Positions 1 to 6,376 of a stretch of 10,042 nt of DNA are shown here, one piece after another. The stretch covers positions 1 to 10,042 of the forward strand of contig JAUIJW010000075.1 in assembly GCA_030431085.1 (NCBI GenBank). The letters are read 5' to 3'. Origin of the DNA: Bacteroidia bacterium. Lineage in GTDB: Bacteria > Bacteroidota > Bacteroidia > Flavobacteriales > Flavobacteriaceae. Position 1 is the first letter of the stretch. Every line of letters starts with the position of its first letter. A program made the translations under genes and the position numbers. The notes beneath the pieces were generated by a model. The model saw nothing but the letters and a program-made list of their open reading frames with translations, ran no database searches and was not told where the DNA came from.

Positions 1-426
1 AGGAGCACAATACTCTACAACTTCTAAATGTTCATAAATAGAATTAAAAGCAGTAACTGCCTCTGGTTTTTTGGCACTTATCATTTCTTCCATAGAGTCA
101 TAAACCAAACTTATAGGAATATTATATTGATCACATAGCCTCTTAGCCAAATCTCTATTGGGCTCAACTATACCCACAATTTTAATATCTCCGTAATCCG
201 CCCTACCTAATATCCAATGCACATGAGCATGTGTCAATCCAATAACACCAACTCTCAAAGGCTCACCTTCATAAACATAAGGCTCCTCTACTTGCATACT
301 ATCTTCAGTTTTTTTAATTGAACTACTTATTTTATTCTTATTATTTCCCCCTCTTTTCCCACAAGAACCTGTAACGCAAACTATTAAAAATAATACAGCG
401 AAAAAACACTTTTTATACATAGCCAT
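1..426 (-). CDS. Gfo/Idh/MocA-like oxidoreductase, exported lipoprotein, N-terminal part only
   Basis: The gene begins at 426 and continues past the left edge; 142 codons are visible without a stop. Residues 1-21 form a Sec-type signal peptide (positive MYKK, then a hydrophobic stretch) ending in VTGSC, a loose lipobox with Cys22 as the likely lipidated residue. A Lys/Ser-rich linker follows to about residue 57, then a Rossmann-like start (LRVGVIGLTHAHVHWIL, 57-73) and a second strand with GIVEPNRDLAKRL (85-97), the layout of Gfo/Idh/MocA proteins. The usual GxGxxG loop is degenerate: GLTHAH stands where GLGxxG is expected. No twin-arginine motif is present. ATG at 426 and ATG at 420 are both possible starts; the former follows AGGAAC. 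It lies 5 bases downstream of the acetyltransferase gene, so the two are probably cotranscribed. The family and export are well supported; the substrate is unknown. Confidence 0.8.
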   Translation of the reverse strand, partial: MAMYKKCFFAVLFLIVCVTGSCGKRGGNNKNKISSSIKKTEDSMQVEEPYVYEGEPLRVGVIGLTHAHVHWILGRADYGDIKIVGIVEPNRDLAKRLCDQYNIPISLVYDSMEEMISAKKPEAVTAFNSIYEHLEVVEYCAP

Positions 427-431
427 TGTTC

Positions 432-1046
432 CTAATTTTTAAGTGTTTTTTCAAAATCTATTTTTCTTAGTAAATTCTTTTTCACTTCCCGTTCCCATTC
501 CGTTTTTAAAATACTCAAAACTATGCTAGACCTTCTACCATTTGGACTTGCACAATTATTTCTTAATACCCCTTCAACAGTACAACCTAAACTTTTCATG
601 GCCGCGATACTTCTCGCATTGTTATAGTCTGCTCTAAACTCTACTCTTTCAACTGCTAAAGTTTCGAAAGCATATTGTAATAATAAATACTTACACTGTT
701 TATTCAATCCAGTACCTTGAAATGCTTTGCCGTACCAAGTATAACCAATATTGATGGTGTTATGCATAGGCTGATAATCATAAAATCTTGTGCTCCCAGC
801 TATTTCATCAGTGCGCTTATCATAAACCAAAAAGGGATATGCCTTATCGTGTAAACGATCATTTAATGCCTTATTTATATAGCTATTTAAATTATCTAAC
901 CCATTCGCGGGCTGTAAGGAATAGATCCACAATTCTGGCTCATTAATTGAAAATGTTTCAAGGTTTTTTACATCAGCTAACTTCATCGGCACTAGCTTAA
1001 CCATTTCGTTTTCTAAAGCAATTTCTTTTTTAAAGTCTAATGACAT
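432..1046 (-). CDS. GNAT family N-acetyltransferase, RimJ/RimL type
   Basis: This 204-residue cytoplasmic protein has the length and pattern of the RimJ/RimL-like GNAT branch, which transfers acetyl from acetyl-CoA to amino groups of proteins or small molecules. Residues 17-30 hold the N-terminal LVPMKLADVKNL strand-helix. GYTWYGKAFQGTGLNK (101-116) contains the acetyl-CoA pyrophosphate loop, Q/RxxGxG in form. VEFRADYNNARSIAAMKSLG (135-154) is the following strand and helix typical of the family. The final 25 residues are a charged tail outside the core domain. It starts 11 bases after the PaiB-like gene ends, and its own stop is 5 bases before the Gfo/Idh-like start, so it is the middle gene of a three-gene unit. 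The fold is clear; the acceptor substrate cannot be read from sequence. It resembles RimJ/RimL more than the polyamine acetyltransferase PaiA. Confidence 0.9.
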   Translation of the reverse strand: MSLDFKKEIALENEMVKLVPMKLADVKNLETFSINEPELWIYSLQPANGLDNLNSYINKALNDRLHDKAYPFLVYDKRTDEIAGSTRFYDYQPMHNTINIGYTWYGKAFQGTGLNKQCKYLLLQYAFETLAVERVEFRADYNNARSIAAMKSLGCTVEGVLRNNCASPNGRRSSIVLSILKTEWEREVKKNLLRKIDFEKTLKN

Positions 1047-1057
1047 CGTGTATTATT

Positions 1058-1669
1058 TTAATCTTTTTCTTTTTGCATAAATTCTGCCAGTATTTTTTTA
1101 TGGTTGTCTGCACTACTAGAAAATTCTTTAATTATTCTCTCTCGTTCTTCCTGGGTTTTATTCTGGCTTAATTTTTCTTTAGCTTGTATATCTTCAATCT
1201 CTACTTCAAAGGCAACAATACCTTTTACCATTCTTTTTTTATAATGTATAGAAATTGTATTCCATTGTGTTTCATATGATGGTTCAAAATTTTGAATAGC
1301 CCCTTCTAGAATTTTAAAAACTGCTTTTTCTTCTTTAATAATTTTAGCTTTTCCTCTTACTTGTATTGATAAATAATTCCAAGTTGGTACATTTTGTTTT
1401 TTACTATAAAAAGATGGTGAAATATAACTGTGTGGTTCGCTAAAAACAATGAGCACTTCTTTTGATTCTATATGTTCCCATTGTGGATTTGCTTTAGCAA
1501 AGTGCGAGATTAAAACAAGCTTGTTTTCTCTTTTTTCTACAACAAAAGGTAAATGTGTGGCACAAGATCTATCACCGCTTATTGTAATAATTAATCCGAA
1601 ATTAAATCTTTGGATAAACGATAATATTCCTTTTCTATCCCTCCACTTATATTGATTGGGTATATACAT
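1058..1669 (-). CDS. paiB: PaiB family FMN-binding protein
   Basis: The 203-residue product matches the PaiB family (FMN-binding split-barrel fold) from end to end. Visible family signatures are MYIPNQYKWRD at the N terminus, HLPF (39-42), SHFAKANPQW (55-64), FSEPHSYISPSFY (76-88), VPTWNY (94-99) and AKEKLSQNK (163-171). In Bacillus subtilis PaiB is encoded beside the acetyltransferase PaiA, and the pair was described as a negative regulator of sporulation and protease genes. The family shows no helix-turn-helix, and its biochemical role outside Bacillus is open, so a regulatory function here should not be assumed. It is first in a unit with the acetyltransferase 11 bases downstream. The ATG at 1669 gives the canonical N terminus. 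The C-terminal tail after residue 172 is charged and probably helical. Confidence 0.92.
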   Translation of the reverse strand: MYIPNQYKWRDRKGILSFIQRFNFGLIITISGDRSCATHLPFVVEKRENKLVLISHFAKANPQWEHIESKEVLIVFSEPHSYISPSFYSKKQNVPTWNYLSIQVRGKAKIIKEEKAVFKILEGAIQNFEPSYETQWNTISIHYKKRMVKGIVAFEVEIEDIQAKEKLSQNKTQEERERIIKEFSSSADNHKKILAEFMQKEKD

Positions 1670-1800
1670 CTACTTACTACTTTTAAATCAAAACTTAGCA
1701 TTGTTTTAAATACAAAGCTTTGCTTGTAATTCCTTAAAATAATTTTCACTCTAGCAATTCCCTAAACACCTGAGCGCTATTTTAACGGTAAATTTATTGT

Positions 1801-1830
1801 CAAAATTCAAGAACGGAATGACCTATCAAA
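1801..1830 (-). promoter_or_regulatory. candidate promoter for the paiB-acetyltransferase-Gfo/Idh unit
   Basis: In the 174-base gap upstream of the PaiB-like gene, the minus strand carries TTTG (1830-1827), an 18-base spacer and GAATTTTG (1808-1801). This is close to the Bacteroidota pattern TTTG / TAnnTTTG, with one mismatch in the -7 element. It would give a leader of roughly 125 bases. The gap otherwise shows only a short direct repeat (AATTCC[C/T]TAAA near 1730 and 1757) and no convincing terminator for the upstream gene. In AT-rich DNA such a match can arise by chance. Confidence 0.3.
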
Positions 1831-1843
1831 ATATAATACCTTT

Positions 1844-2320
1844 CTAGCTTATTAATTCATCCAATTCTAATTGATAATCTAAGTGCAGATCTTCATGCAA
1901 CAACTTTATTTTTCTATCAATATAACTGGTTTGTGTTTTGAATATATTATACAACCTTAGATGATTTTTCATACTAGGCTTAAGCAATTTTAGTTCTTTA
2001 CAAAAAAACAACAACACCTCTACTTCTGTTTCTTTTCGGCCCGAATATCGAATGAATTTCTTCGTATCTGTTAGAATTTTACGAACACTTTTGCGCATAT
2101 AATAGTAACTCTTTTTATTTACATTCTTAAAGCTTTCGCTGATATCTTCTTTGATTGACTCAACGTAAGCTTCTTCATCATGCGCCAGGAACAACAAATA
2201 ACCCAACAGCTCTTTATTTTCTTTTTTAAACCTTACTAATCGTAAACATAACTTAATAAGATCATCTTTAGAGCAATGTTGAATTTCTTTTTTTATATCA
2301 TTAGAAGTAAAAGTTCTCAT
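1844..2320 (-). CDS. conserved hypothetical helical protein, 158 residues
   Basis: I do not recognise a function. The product is a 158-residue, lysine- and glutamate-rich protein without signal peptide or membrane segment, predicted by eye to be almost entirely alpha-helical, so probably a cytoplasmic helical bundle. Notable segments are KDDLIKLCLRLVRFKKENKELL (18-39), a Tyr-containing SYYYMRKSVRKIL (70-82), a basic KKFIRYSGRKETEVEVLLFF (87-106) and an acidic C terminus LHEDLHLDYQLELDEL. No nuclease, kinase or helix-turn-helix motif is evident. The pattern looks like a small family I associate with Flavobacteriaceae, from memory only. It begins 47 bases after the gluconokinase/6-phosphogluconate dehydrogenase gene stops, with no terminator between, so it is likely the last gene of that transcript. 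Codon use does not look foreign. Confidence 0.8.
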   Translation of the reverse strand: MRTFTSNDIKKEIQHCSKDDLIKLCLRLVRFKKENKELLGYLLFLAHDEEAYVESIKEDISESFKNVNKKSYYYMRKSVRKILTDTKKFIRYSGRKETEVEVLLFFCKELKLLKPSMKNHLRLYNIFKTQTSYIDRKIKLLHEDLHLDYQLELDELIS

Positions 2321-2367
2321 AGGTTATGATAAACTAAGATTGAATTGAAGAATTTTAAATCACTAAT

Positions 2368-4233
2368 CTACCAATTTGTATGATAAAACCTATCAGTACC
2401 ATCATTTTTTTGATAAGTGTGAGCTCCAAAATAATCTCGCTGGGCTTGAATTACATTGGCCGATAAACGTTCGGTGGTCATTCCAACCCAATAGTTCAAG
2501 GCTTCTGTAAAACATGGTATAAAAAGTCTGTGTTTTAAAGCCTTTATTAATACTGAAGAAAGTGCTGTTTCATTAGTTTGAAGTTCTTCCATCAAGTCTT
2601 TATTATTAAATAAATTATTATCCGATTTCAGCACGTGAATACATTGAACCATTAATGTTGATTTTATAATACATCCGTTAGTCCAAATTCGGGCAATTTC
2701 GCTTAAATTCAATTCCCAATCATACGTTTGAGAAGCATTTTGAATGAGCTCAAAACCTTGCTGGTGATTCACGACTCTTGACAATTGATATGCTTTTTTT
2801 AAGTCCTGAACTTCAATAGGCTGCTCTTCAATTTTAGGCCACTGGATCAATGTAGACAATTGACTTCTTTTAGTCTTAAAAGCAGAGATGTATCTAGCAA
2901 AAACAGCTTGTGTCATAATACTTGTTGGCATCCCTAGGTCTAAGGCTATTTTACTAGACCAGCATCCTGTACCTTTATTACCAGCTTTATCTAGTATTTG
3001 ATCTAAAAGATAGCTACCATCCTCTTTTTTCCTTAAAATTTCAATGGTGATCTCTAGTAAATAACTCGACAAAGTGGTTGAGTTCCATTCTTCAAAAATT
3101 TGAGCTATCTCATCATTATCATGCCAAGGCTTTAATAGTGTATAACATTCTGCCAATAATTGCATCTCTGCATATTCTATACCATTATGAATCATTTTAA
3201 CAAAATGACCACTACCTTGTGGACCTATATAAGTACAGCAAGCTAGTCCGTTATCATCTTTTGCCGCTATTGACTCTAAATATTTGGCAACCTGAACATA
3301 GGCTTCTTTTTGACCACCCGGCATGATTGAAGGGCCTTTGAGCGCCCCTTGTTCACCGCCAGATATACCAACACCTAAATACTGTATTCCTTTTTCGCTT
3401 AAGCTATCAATACGCCTTTGAGTATCTTGAAAGTAGGAGTTACCACCATCAATTAAAATATCGCCCTTTTCTAAATACGGATCTATAGCCTTGATTAAAT
3501 CATCTAATGGGGATCCGGCAGGTATCATACAAAGAATTTTTCGTGGTGTTTCTAGGCTATTAACAAAATGTTCAAGATTTGTAAACCCATGTAAATCATC
3601 ATTACTATAATCGTTAATAAAATTAGTTACTACCTTTTCTTCCCCAGCAGTTACTCTATTATATACTGCTAATTTACAACCTCTGCTTAATAAGTTTCTA
3701 GCAATACTCTTACCCATTACGCCTAAACCAATTAAGCCTATCTCTGCATTATTCATATTTTTTAAATCTTTAATAATTTTTTTTACCACCTGTTCTGGAC
3801 TCTCTTCTATTGAAATTTTAAAGGCTTTTTTCGGTGCTTCTAGGGCATCGAATTGCGATTGTAGTAATTGAGACGACATAAAATGATTATGTCTTTGATC
3901 TAACCTTTCTTTTATTAAAGTAAAACTACCTTCTAAATACACCCAATATATTGAGACACTGCGCTCTAAAATATCCCTATAACTTTGTTTTAAAGCCGAA
4001 CAAGCCAAAACAGCACCCTCTTGCACATCCCAAGACTTAATGTGATGATTTAAATTTTCTAACCAGGGTAATCTATCTTGATCATTCAATGGAATACCTT
4101 GAGCCATTTTGATGGTATTCGCTTCTGGATGAAAATCGTCTGCATCAAAAAAAGGAAGTTGTAAGGTCTCTGCCAATAACTGCCCCACTGTACTTTTACC
4201 GCTTCCACTCACTCCCATAACAACTATAACCAT
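2368..4233 (-). CDS. gntK-gnd: bifunctional gluconokinase / 6-phosphogluconate dehydrogenase fusion
   Basis: The 621-residue product joins two complete enzymes. Residues 1-160 are a GntK-type gluconokinase: Walker A GVSGSGKS (7-14), DADDFHPEANTIKM (30-43), PLNDQDRLPWL (48-58), ACSALKQSYRD (77-87) and HFMSSQLLQSQFDALE (117-132). Residues 163-621 are a decarboxylating 6-phosphogluconate dehydrogenase: GLGVMG (169-174), IDGGNS (261-266), SGGEQGALKGPSIMPGG (291-307), catalytic Lys346 and Glu353 in KMIHNGIE, LDKAGNKGTGCW (414-425) and C-terminal RDYFGAH and HTNW. Together they would turn gluconate plus ATP into 6-phosphogluconate and then ribulose 5-phosphate, CO2 and NAD(P)H in the cytoplasm. No key residue is missing in either half. 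There is almost no linker, and Met160 lies at the junction, so the dehydrogenase could also start separately at 3756. The gene starts 2 bases after the SMP-30-like gene stops, which suggests translational coupling. Confidence 0.96.
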   Translation of the reverse strand: MVIVVMGVSGSGKSTVGQLLAETLQLPFFDADDFHPEANTIKMAQGIPLNDQDRLPWLENLNHHIKSWDVQEGAVLACSALKQSYRDILERSVSIYWVYLEGSFTLIKERLDQRHNHFMSSQLLQSQFDALEAPKKAFKISIEESPEQVVKKIIKDLKNMNNAEIGLIGLGVMGKSIARNLLSRGCKLAVYNRVTAGEEKVVTNFINDYSNDDLHGFTNLEHFVNSLETPRKILCMIPAGSPLDDLIKAIDPYLEKGDILIDGGNSYFQDTQRRIDSLSEKGIQYLGVGISGGEQGALKGPSIMPGGQKEAYVQVAKYLESIAAKDDNGLACCTYIGPQGSGHFVKMIHNGIEYAEMQLLAECYTLLKPWHDNDEIAQIFEEWNSTTLSSYLLEITIEILRKKEDGSYLLDQILDKAGNKGTGCWSSKIALDLGMPTSIMTQAVFARYISAFKTKRSQLSTLIQWPKIEEQPIEVQDLKKAYQLSRVVNHQQGFELIQNASQTYDWELNLSEIARIWTNGCIIKSTLMVQCIHVLKSDNNLFNNKDLMEELQTNETALSSVLIKALKHRLFIPCFTEALNYWVGMTTERLSANVIQAQRDYFGAHTYQKNDGTDRFYHTNW

Positions 4234-4235
4234 AC

Positions 4236-5207
4236 TTACTTATGCTTTTTAAAAAAATGAGACTTCACCCCTTTTACCCCTGGTTTTACGCTAAAAAGTG
4301 AACCCGCCAAAGGATATTTTTTTTGTTCTTCATCAGTCATATCTACACTTGCCGTGGTAATATACAGTATCTCTAAATTTTTGCCACCAAAAGCACAGGC
4401 CGTTACATTATGGGCAGGCACTTCTATTTTTTGAATAAGTTTACCCGTTTTGGGATTAAATCTACCTACTGCATTTCCATTCCAAAGACCAACCCAAAGC
4501 ATACCCTCCTCATCAATAGCCATTCCATCAGGGTAACCTATCTGGGTATTTACCTCTACTGCAACTCTCCCATTACTTATGGTGCTGTTTTTTGAATCAA
4601 AATCATAAGCCATAATTTTATGTGTTGGCGTATCAATATAATACATGGTTTTTTTATCTGAGGTCCAAACGATGCCATTAGAAATTTTAATACCATCTAA
4701 CATTTTGGTTGTTTTACCATTTCCTTCCACCTTATACAATGCTGCCGTATAATTACTCTTTTTCATAACCATCGAACCTACCCACAGATTACCATTAGGA
4801 TCACACTTACCATCATTAAACCTATTATTAACTTTATCAGATTCAATATTAGAAATCTGTCCTATCTTACCGCTAGCAACATCAATTAAATAAATACCAT
4901 CTTCAAGAGCCACTACAGCCTCCGTACTATTCACCGGAACAACTGTTCCAATTCTTGACGGCACTTTAACACTATTATTCTTTTTATTTTTAGCATCATA
5001 CCTATTTAAGGTTTTACCCTCAATATCAACCCAAAGTAACTCATGGGTTTTATAATTCCATATAGCACCTTCGCCTAATAGGGCTTTAATCTCGTACTCT
5101 AAAACAACTTTTGGATGGCTTTGGTTTAGTTTCTGACCAATCATTTGATGATGTAACAATACAAATAAGATGAAAATTTGGAGTGCTAAAGCCGATACTC
5201 TTATCAT
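4236..5207 (-). CDS. exported SMP-30/gluconolactonase/LRE family protein
   Basis: This 323-residue protein is an SMP-30/gluconolactonase-type six-bladed beta-propeller, a family that hydrolyses aldonolactones such as gluconolactone using one bound divalent metal. Likely metal ligands, by analogy with SMP-30, are Glu46 (LGEGAIW), Asn177 (ISNGIVW) and Asp227 (GYPDGM). Arg129 and Asn131 in NRFNDGKCDPNGNLWVG match the substrate-contact segment. Residues 1-24 form a Sec signal peptide (MIR, then a hydrophobic core, then MIGQ with likely cleavage before Gln25), so the enzyme should act in the periplasm or outside the cell. ATG at 5207 is preferred because it supplies the signal peptide. The upstream gap of 121 bases shows only a weak -7-like TGATTTTG (5259-5252) without a proper -33. 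It is first in a tight unit with the gluconokinase/6-phosphogluconate dehydrogenase fusion, which favours a gluconolactone-like substrate, though other sugar lactones are possible. Confidence 0.92.
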   Translation of the reverse strand: MIRVSALALQIFILFVLLHHQMIGQKLNQSHPKVVLEYEIKALLGEGAIWNYKTHELLWVDIEGKTLNRYDAKNKKNNSVKVPSRIGTVVPVNSTEAVVALEDGIYLIDVASGKIGQISNIESDKVNNRFNDGKCDPNGNLWVGSMVMKKSNYTAALYKVEGNGKTTKMLDGIKISNGIVWTSDKKTMYYIDTPTHKIMAYDFDSKNSTISNGRVAVEVNTQIGYPDGMAIDEEGMLWVGLWNGNAVGRFNPKTGKLIQKIEVPAHNVTACAFGGKNLEILYITTASVDMTDEEQKKYPLAGSLFSVKPGVKGVKSHFFKKHK

Positions 5208-5328
5208 GGTTAGTTGATTTATATTTAGCTTCCCAATTTATTATTTTTAAGCAAAATCAATCAATATTATTTAATCAATTTATAGTTTAATTTTTCTACT
5301 ACTCCTTGAAAACTAGTCGAAATAAATT

Positions 5329-6261
5329 TTACTTTCTGATCACTTTATCTCTAATTTCTCTCCAAGTAACCAATTGAATATTTTCTTTTTCAAGCAAATT
5401 TTCACAGGCTGTGCTCGTAAAGTAATCTAAATCTGCCTGTCGCCAAGCTGCTCCCCACTCTGGATGATCAATAGTTACTGCCTTCATTTCTTCATTATCT
5501 AATGCCGTATGAATTAGCAGTACGGAAAGCCCTGGCTTTAAAGATGAAATGATATTGTTATAATAGTTGGACATACCCGCTTTATAATCTTTAGGTGTAG
5601 CCGTATATATATGATCTACCGTAAAATCATCATTCTCAATGGCAGCAACACTTTTAGCACTAAACCCCTTTAAATCTTCATGACTTAAAAGTACTGGTAA
5701 TTTAAATTCTTTACCCAATTCTTTATAAACCTTAATATACTCAGGTTTGTAAAACAATGTGCCCATATGAGAATCTAAATGCGTAACATCAATACCATTA
5801 TCTAAAGCCATTTGAATTTGAAGTCGTAACTCGTTTTCGATTTCCTCTAAATTAGCATTTTTAACTACGTCTTGCGGATTGGCATACATAAAACCATTAT
5901 TGGTTACTAATCCTGGCACAGATACCAAAGGAGCAATGGGCCTCCATTTATAGTACTTCCATTCACTGGTTAGAGTTAAATGTATACCCAAATCAAGTTG
6001 TGGATTTTCTTTAGCATAGGCCACAATTTCGGGAAACCAAGGACATGGCACCATTATACTTCCAGAATTTACAACACCTTTTTCAATGGCTGTTATTGTG
6101 CCAACATTTTCAGAATGTGTAACCCCTATATCATCGGCATGGATAATTAATAATTTGGCATTTTTATCATAACCTAGCTGTTCTTGTATGGTTTTAGTTT
6201 GGGCAAGTACAGATGCATTAAAAACCAATAAGATAATTAATTGAAGATAGATATGCTTCAT
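5329..6261 (-). CDS. exported ChbG/HpnK (YdjC-like) family deacetylase
   Basis: The 310-residue product belongs to the ChbG/HpnK (YdjC-like) carbohydrate deacetylases, metal-dependent enzymes that remove acetyl groups from amino sugars. Numbered from the chosen start, signatures are LLIIHADDIG with Asp43/Asp44 (37-46), GIHLTLTSEW (92-101), VTHLDSHMG (159-167, His161 and His165 as likely metal ligands) and LLIHTA (248-253). The second His often seen after DSH is Gly167. The open frame reaches back to an ATG at 6306, but the start at 6261 is chosen because it gives a standard signal peptide (MKHIYLQLIILLVFNASVLAQ, cleavage before Gln21), and the extra 15 codons lie almost wholly in a palindrome. 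Characterised ChbG is cytoplasmic, so this exported form probably acts on an extracytoplasmic sugar. It is 121 bases upstream of the lactonase-like gene; cotranscription is possible but not shown. Substrate unknown. Confidence 0.9.
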   Translation of the reverse strand: MKHIYLQLIILLVFNASVLAQTKTIQEQLGYDKNAKLLIIHADDIGVTHSENVGTITAIEKGVVNSGSIMVPCPWFPEIVAYAKENPQLDLGIHLTLTSEWKYYKWRPIAPLVSVPGLVTNNGFMYANPQDVVKNANLEEIENELRLQIQMALDNGIDVTHLDSHMGTLFYKPEYIKVYKELGKEFKLPVLLSHEDLKGFSAKSVAAIENDDFTVDHIYTATPKDYKAGMSNYYNNIISSLKPGLSVLLIHTALDNEEMKAVTIDHPEWGAAWRQADLDYFTSTACENLLEKENIQLVTWREIRDKVIRK

Positions 6262-6272
6262 AAATTCTAATT

Positions 6273-6308
6273 TAATGCTAAAGATAATAATTATTATTTT
6301 TAGCATTA
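6273..6308. promoter_or_regulatory. 36-bp near-perfect palindrome, candidate operator or leader hairpin
   Basis: The two arms TAATGCTAAA (6273-6282) and TTTAGCATTA (6299-6308) are exact reverse complements. The 16 bases between them are also self-complementary apart from one pair (G6283 against T6298), so the dyad is continuous. It ends 11 bases upstream of the deacetylase start and covers a -7-like TATCTTTA (6286-6279, one mismatch from TAnnTTTG), without a good -33 at the expected distance. It could be an operator for a dimeric regulator or an AU hairpin in the leader. The dyad is seen directly; the function is inferred. Confidence 0.7.
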
Positions 6309-6316
6309 GCCCTTAA

Positions 6317-6340
6317 GGTACAGTTTCTAAATCTGTAACC
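6317..6340. other. imperfect hairpin in the gap before the deacetylase gene
   Basis: GGTACAG (6317-6323) pairs with CTGTAACC (6333-6340) with a single bulged base around a 9-base loop. There is no T-run on either side, so it is not a classical intrinsic terminator. It lies 37 bases past the stop of the barrel-like gene and next to the 36-bp palindrome, and might protect the 3' end or weakly stop transcription. Confidence 0.35.
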
Positions 6341-6376
6341 ATTATGATTTCTAGAAATTAATTTTACCTCAAAAAA

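Noticed and set aside
1449..1655. Plus-strand open frame of 68 codons
   Set aside because: It lies wholly inside the well-supported PaiB-like gene on the opposite strand and its translation shows no family features.
4410..4595. Plus-strand open frame of 61 codons
   Set aside because: It is an antisense shadow of the lactonase-like gene with no recognisable motif.
5252..5278. TGATTTTG with upstream TTG as a promoter for the lactonase-like gene
   Set aside because: The spacer is only about 16 bases and the -7 has a mismatch at a key position, so it is too weak to list as a feature.
6262..6306. Longer N terminus for the deacetylase starting at 6306
   Set aside because: The added 15 residues come almost entirely from the palindrome and would bury a standard signal peptide; the start at 6261 fits better.
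6347..6358. ATTTCTAGAAAT palindrome as a terminator
   Set aside because: It has no loop or T-run; a 12-bp AT-rich palindrome alone is not enough evidence.
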